From Ananas comosus (Eukaryota > Streptophyta > Magnoliopsida > Poales > Bromeliaceae), in NCBI RefSeq assembly GCF_001540865.1, contig NC_033625.1, positions 12,229,783 to 12,293,782 on the forward strand: a stretch of 64,000 bases of DNA, written 5' to 3'. The notes under the pieces were generated by a model that was given only the letters and a program-made list of their open reading frames with translations, was not told where the DNA came from and ran no database searches. The position numbers and the translations under genes are program-made. Positions 50,421-63,800 of this stretch are shown here, piece by piece. Within the stretch, counting starts at the first letter, position 1. The number at the start of each line of letters is the position of its first letter.

Positions 50421-51249
50421 ATCAGACCATGAACATCTTTTAAAATTTCCAGTTATTACGTGGAAAAATATAGCAATAAATTGTGCACTTTTTATCCAAA
50501 ATTGTCATGTTTGATATCAAGGACCTATTATGCACTTGACATTTCCTTTTGTGATGGGAGAATGGGGGGCAAGGAGAAGGGTACCAAAGTATCTTCATGT
50601 GCCTTTTAATACAGTGTTTATTTTTCCCTCATCTTTCTTTAGTTTTTTGGTGTATTGGTGACATCTATTTTACGCTGCTGTTTGATTCCTCCAAAAAAAA
50701 ATGAAAAAAATAGTTTTGACAAAACAATATTTTATGAAAAATTCTTTTTATGATTTCGGCCCGTTTGATTTTTTTTAAAAAAATAGGTTTTTTTGAAAAG
50801 TTCTATTTTTCAAATCTCATAAAAGTATTTTTAGACAATTCCAAACTAGGCCTTAATAATGATAACAGCTATGTAGTTTTTGCTTCATATCCTCATTAAT
50901 GGAACACTAGAACCTTTGTACTATTTTCACTGTCAACATTTGGCATATACTTTTGCAATGATTCATTCTCAACCATTTTGCAACAATCAGAATAATCGTT
51001 GTACTAAAAACTTAAGCTATTAGAGAACGGTATTTATATACTTTTATATTTAATACTCCCCTCCCGTCTGAACCCAAGACTTTTCGTAAGCTCATGACGT
51101 GAACTTTAATTAAATGGGAGGAAATTAATTATGCTAGAAACTTGACATGACTCAAACTCAGAACCTCCTGTTCTGATACCATATGAAAATAACTGTCATA
51201 CTCTAAAATCTTAAGCTGTTAGAAAACGATATTTATATACTTTAATATT
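50421..51249. other. AT-rich intergenic DNA
   Basis: No gene recognised. The stretch 51020-51240 contains a direct repeat of TTAGAGAACGGTATTTATAT / TTAGAAAACGATATTTATAT, probably remnants of a repeat. Confidence 0.4.
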
Positions 51250-51620
51250 GGAAAAACTTCAAAACCCCCCCCTGCGGTTCATACGTTATCACTTTAGTAC
51301 CATGTGGTTTAAAGTGTATCAAGTTAGTACCCTGTGGTTTTACACTTTATCAATTTAGTACCTTGTAGTTTTAATTTTGTATCAAGTTAGTACCCTGTGG
51401 TTTTTAAATCACATGGTACTAAAGCAATAAAGTGCAAAACCACAGGGTACTTAAGTAATAAAGTGCAAAACCACAGGGTATTAACTTGATACACTTTAAA
51501 CCACAGAATACTGAAGTGATAAAGTGATAAACCACATGGTACTAACTTGATACATTTTAAACCACAGGGTACTAAAGTGAAAAAAAGTGAAACCACAAGG
51601 GGGGTTTTTGAAGTTTTCCC
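51250..51620. mobile_element. Mutator-type MITE, copy 2
   Basis: GGAAAAACTTCAAAACCCCC at the left and GGGGTTTTTGAAGTTTTCCC at the right; TTTAATATT flanks both sides exactly (51241-51249 and 51621-51629), a 9-bp duplication. The internal CCCTGTGGTTTT and AAAGTGTATCAAGTTAGTAC words are the same as in copy 1. Confidence 0.88.
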
Positions 51621-51812
51621 TTTAATATTTAATAGTTTCAACTGTCCCCCTTTCCGCTTCAAACATCTCAAGCAAAACATAATCAACTAATGCAGCAAAA
51701 AAACAGCACCGAAAATATTATTTGTCTAAATTATCTCATAAACAAGATATCGTCGATGTTCATGCTATTTCTAGAAAATTCACTCCAAAGTTAAAAGGAA
51801 AGAAAAAAAAAA

Positions 51813-54800
51813 TCAAGCTGCGCGATCGTTATGTAAGTTGTTGAGCCATGACAGGATTATGTGAGCACCTTTTTCCCATCCACAATCTAGCATCATGTCA
51901 TGGGCTAGCCCTTCCACACACACTGGTTCTACCTGGTAAAACTTTGCTGTTTCTGTAAGCCCTTCAGCATCCTACAATTTCATTTAAAAATTAAAAATAA
52001 AAAAATAAAAAGCTGCACATATCACCATTGAGCTATGCAAAAGGACAGACCACATGTGAAGGCATGAAGTAGAATATCGAGGAAACTTATTACGAGGAAA
52101 TGGTTTGACACAGAAATATTTCGAGATTCTCATGGGTTAGCGTTCGTATGGTAAGAAAGTTATGTCAAGAAAAGTGGAAATCCATTAGATTAAACAAATT
52201 ACGCTAGGGCATGCAAAATGGGTAAAGAACTTATATCGGTTGGATTCTATTATAAATGCTGTGTAACTTGAGATGTGCGCAGTTGAAAACCTAGTAGTTA
52301 CAACAGCGTGCATCTTGCATGCAGTAGAAAGCAATTCAACTATAAATAATATGTTTGCTTGCATGCAGTTGAGACTGCATATACAAATTTCATTACTTTC
52401 TATATGGACTAGTCAGATAGCCCCAATGTAGAAGAAAAATATACATTTTCTTTTAAAAAAATTAGATAGTTAAGATTATTCCTTATTTAAAATTACACTC
52501 TTTTCCAACTGCTGCAGTTGGAGCTGCAGTCAATTTAGACGTAATTCCAACTGTAACAGTTGGATTCAAATACATCTAACCAAATGTCTTATTTGGATTG
52601 GCATGCTATAAAAAACTATAGTGTAGTTGCAACTATACACCAAAGAGAAGGATAAAGAATCTTAAGCAATAATATTAGTTTTTTTTTTGCCTGATTCGAA
52701 GGATAAATTTCTTTATTAATAAAGCACATGAAATTCTGAAATGTTTTTGCAGTTTATATTTGTAAATGAACTTACAAGTGCAGAAAGAGGGAGAAAAGCA
52801 TAAGATAGAATCTATATACTCACGACTATGAAGTCATTACTTGCACCCATAATGAGAAGATCTACAGAATTTCTTGGTATCGAAGGTACAGGTAATGATG
52901 CATTAAGCTTCTTCAAGTCGAACAATGGAAGCTTTGAACTTTCTTTCATTAGCTCTTGGTACCTATAATAACATAGAAGCAAAACCGAGCATAAACCATG
53001 TATCGAGTTGTTTTTGTACTTTGAAATTTCTGTTGAGGACGACCGACACATTGTTTCAAGTGCTTTGAAATTGTATTCTAACTGCCAAGACAGTTTATAG
53101 CAATAATCAATCAAATGCGTAGTCTATAGAGCTCGAAGTCAAAAAGGCATGGAATTTAAAGAAGATTCATACTATAACAGACTTAGGGACATGGAATGCC
53201 AGAAGGCAAGTGCGCTTGAAGTGCTTAGTTTTGTTTCCACTTTGCAACTGTTAAAGAAAAAGATTTAAGAAAGAATGTAACTTAAGAGTCATCGAACATC
53301 AAAGTTATAGTTCAATCCTCTATTCGGCAGAACATATAATTAAGCCCCGGGAAAACATGCAAAACATAATGCAAATGAGACATTAAAAAAAAAAAAAAAG
53401 TAAATGAGTTGCTGCAGCGTAAAAGAACCATTAAAGAAAAGAAAAAAAAAAACTAAATTCAGGCTTCCTATAGAAAGCTTATAAAATAAAGAATGAGACA
53501 TTAAAAAAAAGACTAAATGAGTTGCTGCAGCGTAAAAGAAACATTAGGAAAAAAAAAGACTAAATTCAGGTTTCCTATACAAAGCTTAAAATAGAGAATG
53601 ATGGTTTTATGGAACAAGAACAAACACACTTTTTATCGCCACTAAAATCTAAAATGAAAGGTGAGGAATACTGAAATTTATTTTTTTTAAAAAAAGTGGA
53701 TTTACATGATAATAAGGATGTCTTTTTCGTAAACATCGATGAAAAACACGAAAGATATTAGAATATTAACCATAAATTAGAATTATACAATTTTTACGAT
53801 ATCAAGTGGTGTCAAATTCATCTTATATTAAACATTGAAAAAATGTCAATATTTGAACCACCTAAATATTGTAAATGACTTAAAAAATTTATGAAACTTA
53901 AAACCTCGGAAGTTCAAAATTAATGTGTCTTTTTCTAGCTTCAAAATTCTGTAACCTTCATGATCACTTGTAGAAAGTGAAGGTCTAGCCAAAGCAATGC
54001 AATCAATAGTCTAAACAATGTTATAAATTTGAATATGGATACTGCATTGCAAGAATGAATATTTATGATGCACATACCTTAGAACTAGATGATCTTCCAT
54101 TTCTGGGGAGAAAAATGTTTCCTTACAAAGGGACAAAGAATTTGCGAAAGCTTTTGCAGCCAAGCTCATTGTAACCTAGGAGAAAGATATGAAGTGCCAA
54201 TACTTCATTACAGTCAAAAGCTAAAACATAAATAATATTAATTATAAAAGTAATAAATGTAGCCGGACAAGTACTAAAGGTTCTACATTGTAAAATGGCA
54301 TAAATGCTTAAACAGATAAACTGGCATCTTGAAATTTTAAACTATTCATCAACATGCGAATGACATAGCCTGTAAATAAATTTACACACTGATCCATATA
54401 AGTACATACATATGCAGGAGCTCCCATATGTAAATATTTTTATATTTCTATGAAGTGTGTAAATACAACATACATAGGTATGCACAAGTATCCATGGGGA
54501 ATATTATACTGCAAATANNNNNNNNNNNNNNNNNNNNNNNNNNNNNNNNNNNNNNNNNNNNNNNNNNNNNNNNNNNNNNNNNNNNNNNNNNNNNNNNNNN
54601 NNNNNNNNNNNNNNNNTTTTCTTTCTCTCTTTTTTTTTTTTTTTTTTTTTCGTTGACTGTCGGAGAGAATGTAAAAATAAACTCCTTTTTTTTGTTTCGT
54701 TCTTTCTATTTTTTTCTCTTTTTTTTTTTTTTTTGCTGATCCTTTTTCTTTGTTCTTTCTTTCTTTTCTTTTCTTTCTTTGAGTGATTTTTTTTTTCTTC

Positions 54801-57800
54801 TTTTTCGTTTGTTTTTTGTTTGATTAGCGACAGAGAGAGAGAGACGCCGGAAAAAGCCCAAACTTCTTTCTCTCCTCTGATCTTGCATCTTACTTGTACA
54901 GAAACAGAGAAGAGAAGCAGCATTGCATCTCTCTCTTTTCCTTCTCTTTTTTTCTTATTTTGTTTTCTTTTTTTTTATTTTGTTTATTCATCCTTTGTTT
55001 ATATCGAAGGTTGATCACGCCGAGCCGTATTATCGAAGCTCGACGAAGGTGACGAATCGAAATAGAACTTGTCCATTTTATTATTTTATTTTAACAGCGT
55101 TTGTAAGTTGCGATTTATGGCGTGTCGAGCTATGCGAAAATGGCCGCTCGATTAATCTTTTCGACCATGTCGGAGCTATCCGAGATGCACCGCACGGGGT
55201 TTACGTGTTTAACTATGTCGGAGCTATCACGAAGATGGCCGCACAGTTTTCGTAACAGAATCAAACTGATGCTCGATCACCCATATTTGACAATGTCGAG
55301 CCTTATCACGAAGATGCGCACGAGTTTACGTAATGAAACATCCGATTCGACTCGATATTTTGACCATGTCAAGCCTATCACGAAGCATGCGGCACGGTCT
55401 GAGATTAGCGATGCATACGATCGGAAGCTACGATTTAATGTCAACTTTGATCGCGTTCGAAACTATCACGAGATGATCCGGGGTATGATCAAATTGACAA
55501 AAAAAACAGTACGGTTTAGAGATTTAGCGCATGCATACAGCGCGACGAAAGCTGCGATTTAATTCAAATATCCGATCGCGCTTCCGAACCTACTCACGAA
55601 GCATGTCGGAGTTGATCAAATTGACGAAAAACAAACGCACTTAGGGCTAGCGTATAATGCATGTCTGCCTATTGTCGTAGAAGTCAGTCGTGAGATGTAT
55701 TGTTCCCGTTGTCGCCAAATAAGAACGGAATTCCCTTTTTTTCTGTTAGTACGCGACAAAGGATGGGGTAGCACATGCACCCACTCCTCTGTCAGCCAGC
55801 CAAAAAAGGGCGTACCTCCGCTTTGTTGCCTATTACGCGAAGAGAGAGAGAAGAGAAGCAGAGAAAGAAACTTTTTTTTTTTTTCACCTTTTTTTCTTTT
55901 TTTTATTTCTTCATATGCTTTCTTCTTTTTTGTTTTCGTTCTCCCCCTCCGGATCCCTCTTCTTTTTTTTTTTGGTGCGAGCTTTATAATAAGCCTTTCA
56001 ATGAGCCTTTACTATTTTCGGTAAGTTATTCAAAAATATTCAAAAAGGAATGGATAACTTTCATACAAGGCATGGATTTTTTTTTCACCTTTTTTTTTCG
56101 ATTTTTCTTTCCTTTCTTTTTTTTTCAAAAGGTCGGATAGTGGAGATATATATATTTTTTTAATCTTAATCTTTCCTCTCTTTTGATTTCTTATTATTAT
56201 TATTTTTTTTTTCTACTCAAAAACATATTAAGGAAATCGGTTCGGTTTGGTTCGGATCCGGTTCAGTTCAGTTTGGTTCGGACGGGATCCAGTTCGGTTC
56301 GGATCCGGTTCGATTCGGTTCGGATCCGGTTCAGTTCGGTTCGGATCGGACGAGATCCAGTTCGGTTCAGTTTGGTTCGGATCGGACGGGATCCGATTCG
56401 GTTCGGATCCGGTTCGGTTTAAGTCGAATCCCTTATGGTTGTGGTTCGAATCGGCTCCACTTCGATTCGAGTCGAATGCTTCCTTTTTTTTTTCGTTCGG
56501 AATGGATCCAAATTTGCATGTGGACTGGGATGAGCTTTAGGCTTTATATGTTATAGGCCTTGGATCCGAATCTGTACGATCTGAGCTTTGGGCCCGAATC
56601 TGTATGTGGGCTTTGCATGTGGGTGTTTTATTTATTTATTTATTTTTTTATTTTTTGACTGCTTATAGAATAACCTGAATCCAACTCCTTAAAAATTTTT
56701 TTTTTTTTTTTTTTTTTTGACTTTCAGGAGAGAGAGAGAGAATGACCCGACTCTCTCTCTCTCTTTTTCTCTGTGTGCACACAAAACCGAGGGGGGGAGA
56801 GAGGAAATAATTCTCTTCTTTTTTTTGTATATTTTTCTTTCTTTTCTTTCTTCTTCTTTTTTTTTTTTTATTCTTTTATTCATTCCTTTTTTTTTGCTCT
56901 CTTNNNNNNNNNNNNNNNNNNNNNNNNNCGAAGTTGATCACGCCGAGCCGTATTATCGAATCGAACGAAGGTGACGAATCGAAATAGAACTTGTCCATTT
57001 TATTATTATTTATTTTAACACGTTTTGTTTAAGTTCGCGGATTTATCGTGTCGAGCCTATCACGAAAATGGCCGCTCGATTAATCTTTTCGACCATGTCG
57101 AGCCTATCACGAAGATGGCCGCACGGTTTACGCTTTCAACTATGTCGAGCCTATCACGAAGATGGCCGCACAGTTTTCGTAACAACATAAATGATGCTCG
57201 ATCACCCATTTTGACAATGTCGAGCCTATCACGAAGATGGCCGCACGGTTTACGTAATGAAACATCCGATTCGATCGATCATTTTGACCATGTCAAGCCT
57301 ATCACGAAGATGGCCGCACGGTTAGAGATTAGCGATGCATACGACGGAAGCTACGATTTAATGTCAACTTTGATCGGTTCGAAACCTATCACGAAGATGA
57401 TCGGGTTGATCAAATTGACAAAAAAAAACGTACGGTTTAGAGATTAGCGATGCATACGCGCGACGAAAGCTGCGATTTAATGTCAAATTCGATCGGTTCG
57501 AAACCTATCACGAAGATGGTCGGGTTGATCAAATTGACAAAAAAAACGCACTTAGGCTACGCGTATGCATGCATGTCTCCTATTGTCGTAGAAGTCGTCG
57601 TGATTATTGTTGCCGTTGTCGCCAAATAAGAACGGAAGTTCCCCCTTTTTTTCTGTTGTACGGACAAAGGATGGGGTGCACATGGCACCCCTCCTCTGTC
57701 AGCCAGCCCAAAAAAAAGGGCTACCTCCCCCTTTGGTGCCTATACGCGAGAGAGAGAGAAAGAGAGAGAGAAAGAAACTTTTTTTTTTTTCACCTTTTTT

Positions 57801-60800
57801 TCTTTTTCTTTTTCTTCTATCTTTCTTCTTTTTTTGTTTTCGGTTCTCTCCCTCCGGATCCCTCCTCTCTTTTTTTTTTTGGGAGCTTTATAATAAGCTT
57901 CTAATGGCCTTTACTTATTTTCGTAAGTTATTCAAAAATATTCAAAAAATGGAATGATACTTTCATACAAGGCATGGAATTTTTTTTTCACCTTTTTTTT
58001 TCGATCTTTTCTTTCCTTTCTTTTTTTTTCAAAAGGGGAAGTGGGATATATATTTTTTTTAATCTTACATCTTTCCCTCTCTTTTTTTTCATTATTATTA
58101 TTATTTTTTTTTTCTACTCAAACAACATTAGGGAAAAAAAAGACTAAATTCAGGTTTCCTATACAAAGCTTATAAAATAGAGAATGATGGTTTTATGGAA
58201 CAAGAACAAACACACTTTTTATCGCCACTAAAATCTAAAATGAAAGGTGAGGAATACTGAAATTTTTTTTTTAAAAAAAAAGTGGATTTACATGATAATA
58301 AGGATGTCTTTTTCGTAAACATCAATGAAAAACATGAAAGATATTAGAATATTAACCATAAATTCGAATTATACAATTTTTACGATATCAAGTGGTGTCA
58401 AATTTATCTTGTATTAAACATTAAAAAAATGTCAATATTTGAACCACCTAAATATTGTAAATGACTTAAAAAATTTATGAAACTTAAAACCTCGGAAGTT
58501 CAAAATTAATGTGTCTTTTTCTAGCTTCAAAATTCTGTAACCTTCATGATCACTTGTAGAAAGTGAAGGTCTAGCCAAAGCAATGCAATCAATAGTCTAA
58601 ACAATGTTATAAATTTGAATATGGATACTGCATTGCAAGAATGAATATTTATGATGCACATACCTTAGAACTAGATGATCTTCCATTTCTGGGGAGAAAA
58701 ATGTTTCCTTACAAAGGGACAAAGAATTTGCGAAAGCTTTTGCAGCCAAGCTCATTGTCACCTAGGAGAAAGATATGAAGTGCCAATACTTCATTACAGT
58801 CAAAAGCTAAAACATAAATAATATTAATTATAAAAGTAATAAATGTAGCCGGACAAGTACTAAAGGTTCTACATTGTAAAATGGCATAAATGCTTAAACA
58901 GATAAACTGGCATCTTGAAATTTTAAACTATTCATCAACATGCGAATGACATAGCCTGTAAATAAATTTACACACTGATCCATATAAGTACATACATATG
59001 CAGGAGCTCCCATATGTAAATATTTTTATATTTCTATGAAGTGTGTAAATACAACATACATAGGTATGCACAAGTATCCATGGGGAATATTATACTGCAA
59101 ATATATAATATTTGCTAGAGGGATTGAAGCTGTTGTTAACTTTCACTAGGATGGTCCACAACTCGAAAGCAGAACTTTTGAATAAATATATGTTTCTAAA
59201 GTTCTATAGACAGATAATTGCGAAGCAAAGAGGGTTATATTCAGTTCAAATACAAAACATTTGTCTTTTGTTGACAACATCGAGGTGTATATTCAAACAC
59301 TAAGATTCTAATTCAGCTCGAATTAGGAAAAATCACCTAACGAAAATGTCAAAAGTAGTAAAGTACTTTCGACTACAATAGATGTTGCATTATTTGTGCT
59401 CCGATCGTAAGTCACCGTGCTTGAGGATACAAGTCAATATCAAGATGAGTGTCTATATAGAAGAGATATGATCTGTGCTCTTTACCTTGAAAGCAGCAAC
59501 TGGCTTGGTCAGGAGATACCGCCACACAAGCCCACTGAAGTTGATCAATTGAGTCATTACCCATGGAGAAGAAACATAAACAATGAAACATCTTAATTTA
59601 TTTAGCCATCATCCATCAATACCTATTTCCATTGGGAGGCACAGAACATACAAGTACAGCACCTGCAAGTTCAGGGTGCAAAGAATCTGCCAGAAAATCA
59701 AGAAACTATAAATTTTTAACTGTTATGTTTACCATTACATTCACAAACAAAGCTGCGCGAAAAGAAATAGTGATCTTACTAAGTTTGGTGGCCAAGCTAA
59801 AAAGTATTTACATGAAGAATTTAAGTTCCACGCACCATACTGACAAGGCAGCAGCACCCCCTGTGCCAACTATCTTAAAAATTTTCAACCAAAATAGTAG
59901 TAGGATTGCTTTTCAAGATCTTTTCTTTAACTACTGATGCATTTGATCATATAAATTTGAGGCTTAAATTCAATCTCTCAATATATGCAAACCTTGATCT
60001 CACGAAATCAAAACAATTTTAACATAGATTGACCAAATTAGTCAGAAATAATGCATAGATCTTTTAGCTTTACCGTCTTAAGCATGACTATGCATTTGAA
60101 TTGGAGATCTCAATGAAAATGAGAGTCAATTCTAGGGAAATCTGGTTAAAATTTGAATCCTATAATTAATGAAAGCTATAGTATATTTAACAATTTTATC
60201 TGAAATTAGACAATAGAATATGAAGATTAGTTAGAAAGTAAAAATGTAACTATGATTAAAAGAAAAACAAGAGCCAAAGCGTATCGGCGGCACAAGGTTA
60301 ATGACACGGACTGCTGTGCTAAGTATCAGCAAAGCACATGCAGGGGCATGCCACCCACTAAGCTGCAAATATGAGCACATAACGTGTTCACAGAAGAAGT
60401 AAAATTGGAGTAAGCGCAAATGAAACCTTCCTTCACCATAAGTTGATACTAACCAGCTGAAGATGGCCAATCATCAGAAGAACGCTTATTCATCATGTTT
60501 GAAATATAAGACTGAACAATCAATCCTCCAAATGAATGTCCAATCAGAACAGGTGGCGAGCTGATCTCCTCCCGGATGAAATTAGCTATATCACTCGTAT
60601 GCGTCTACTGCAGAAACTTTTATACATTGATCAGATAGTATTGAAAAGTAGAAGGCCTTAAATTTTCTCAATTGAAAGGTTATGTTTAAACTTTTAATTA
60701 GATTCTAGTTAAACTTGATTTGATAAGCAGTTATTTTAGTCATGTACCTCAAGAGTTCCAGCCACTGCCCCTGGAGGTACGTCACTTTCACCCTGTAGGT

Positions 60801-63800
60801 AAAACAATTGAGAAAACACAGCATGGGAAATTAGGTTGTTTTCATACACATAGCTTTCTCAGTAATACATTTATAACACCACGTTATTGATTGCTTTGAC
60901 GAATCAATACTTTTCGATTGTAGATCAGCTAAAAGTTTTTTTACAACTGGGTAAAAATTTCACTAAAACAAATGTCATGTATTACTAGATGACTACGAAA
61001 AGCAATCCAACTTAGAAGATATATAATGCCTCATATAGTGTTCTGTCTTGTTTACCTTTTTGGCTTGCTTGCTCTTCATAGTATCTTTGATGTTGCATGA
61101 GACTGAACTCCAACATTAGGAGTGTAGCTCTGCAAGCTGACATTTCAGTAGCATAGCTTATTCAATTTATCTAATGAGCCCTTGTTGATTTTAGGGCCTC
61201 ACAGGATAAATTACGATTAGTTGGAGCATTAATATTATGAATTTTCAAAATTTACAGAGGGCAAATGTCGCTCTAGCATAATGTTCCACTTTTGTAGTTT
61301 CATGACAAGTTTGTGTATCTTTATAAACTTAAGGGCTTTGAGTAAAGCTTCTTGATAAGTAACAATAGCATTATTATAAGCCTCTTCAAAAGCTTTCCAT
61401 TGAAGCATTCAATCAGTTCTGAAGCTTCATACACAACAAAAGCATCAGAGTTTTTGTTTGTCAAATGCTTAGATACAGCTTTCCAAATAGAGAAGATACT
61501 TCAGAAGATATTCAAAACGCACGCTAAATATTATGATATGCAAATGCATATATGCCAACACACTGAAGCCTACCACACATAGTCAATGCCCCTTGACCAG
61601 TCCAGCCACCTTAAGATAAATTCATTCAAATTCTCATCACTGAACTAAAATTATATGAACATTTGGAACAAAAAAAGAAGATACCCAAATCGGCAAGTTT
61701 AACTGATGGTTACCTAATTCGCAATACACCCTTCGAATTTCGAATTGGAATGTGCATTCCGATTTGTGGATCACCAGCAGACTGGAATGGCAAAACGACC
61801 AATCCCATCCTAACCTATTTTACTCTATACTGAAATCATATTAAGACCAATACACACACATAAACTTAGGTATACTAGAATATACATTTGTACATATGTA
61901 TGTATGTATGTATGTATGTGATATTTTTTATTTATTTACATTTTGTGTTTCAAGTAAGTATTTTCTATTTCCATAAACATGTCAACAAAGACTACCCCCA
62001 TCGTACCATGTTTTACAATAAGTGCCTAAGTGGCATTATGCGAACCCATCCCCATTCTGCAAACTATATTGATCTGCTTTCTAGGTAACCTAGGTTTGAA
62101 TATAGTAGCACACCTCAAGCTTGGACCAGCCTTATTACATAGACTAAGGACCTGTCTGGTACTAACAGCAGCCTAATGTTAGTGGGCCAAAAGGTTGTTA
62201 CGGAAGCATATAAAAACCTGCTTCTTAGTTTTTTGGTCAGACTGCAGAAACAAAATTTTAACTGAACCAACGCAATTTGCGAAATGTAATACCACTTAGT
62301 GAAATAGAAAGAGTACTTCCATTTGTACTTTCTCACTGCTTGCACCGCATTCTACCAGCAGCCCCATGTTGAGCCTAAGTAGAAGCAACATATGATTCCA
62401 TGTACTTTTATCAAGCGTAAAAAAGAATGTTACTCAGAAGTCGGTCTAATAAAATCCAAGATTAATCTTACGTGCAAGGTAGATGTCACTCGAAGCATGC
62501 TAGGTGCCGTTACAAGAAAGGTAACAGAGCAGATAAAGGAGGTGGATTCAACCCGTTATATGCTGGATGAAACGAATCAGAAATTATGACCTCTTTGAGC
62601 TCAGGGGGACTAGTTCTGTAGGAAATGGTTCAGAATAGTCTTGAAAATAATGGTAAATTAAAAAATGTGATGTGGCCAATCTAGCATTGTGCCACCGGGC
62701 TAAGCCGGTTCAAAAAAAATTCAATTGACGCCCAGTTGGTGTAAGTTGGGCTAGTTTAAATGCTGGTTTGACCTTTTTTCGGAAAAACACGGCCATAACT
62801 TGTGCGCGGGTGTCTGTTTTCTACATGCAACCACAGTCCGGAAATAACCTTTGGGCCGCACGCGTTGAACAACTTTGCTGTTTCAGCTCAGTTGTGGACC
62901 CAAATTCAATTGTTTAGGCCCCCGAATTTATAGTTTTGGGTGTTCCTTTATTATCCTTCGGAAAGTTTGTGTCGTTTCTTTTGTTATTCTGATTTAGGCC
63001 AAGATTTTGCAATACTCCTTGTTGATTAGAAGTAGAAGATATTTTGACATGGAGGTCTTTTCTTACAAATAGCAGACTCTTTTTTTTCGGTTCTAGAAGA
63101 AAACTCTTGTATGCCTCTCGTCCGTCCTTGTGGTTCTTCCATTTCAAACTCAGTGAGGGCTGCGCCAAAATGTCCCTCGTGCACTTCAGTTCATCCCTCA
63201 ATTAACCCATCGTAATACAACTTGTGTTAATTTTCACCCTGCGTGCTGTCTCCATATCCGATAGATCCAAACTTTGAGATAATAGTTGAAGAACTCAGCT
63301 ATAGAGCTCTATAGAAACAAGTTACAATGACCTAGAGTCATTCAAATACATCAAATGGTATAAGGCCTAATTTGATAATATGGTGGCTAAAAACACCCGG
63401 AAAATTTCAAAAGCACTGACAATTTATCCCCCTCCAATGCTACAAAATTGTGGCTGCAACTACAACTTAACTTACTATAACACCCAATAGTCCCACATCG
63501 GATAGAAAAGGAGTTCTGATTGGAAATATAAGAGGCTGCGAACTCTAGTAATAATAACTAGGTTTAAGTATTTTGAACCGGTGGTGTGGACTCAAACGAA
63601 TTATTATTGCTAGTGGGTAAGGTCGTTACAGTTACCCAACAAATTATTATTGCTAAATTAGTAATTGAGCTTAAACATTTTGGGCCGGTGGTTTGGTGCT
63701 AGATCAGTAACTGAGCTTAAGTATTTGGGCTGATGGTTTGGACCCAACGAGTATTATTGCTCAATTAGTAACTGAGCTTAAATATTTTGGGCCGGTGGGG

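Noticed and set aside
56183..56540. Open frames rich in VRFGSDPV
   Set aside because: They are translations of a TTCGGATCCGG simple repeat, open in more than one frame.
57040..57540. Repeats with variable spacers that look CRISPR-like
   Set aside because: Spacers vary in length, parts of them are repeated too, no cas genes exist and the setting is an intron of a plant gene.
55008..58124. Reading the two 1.2 kb blocks as LTRs of one retrotransposon
   Set aside because: No TG...CA ends, no primer site or polypurine tract and no target duplication could be placed at the block ends.
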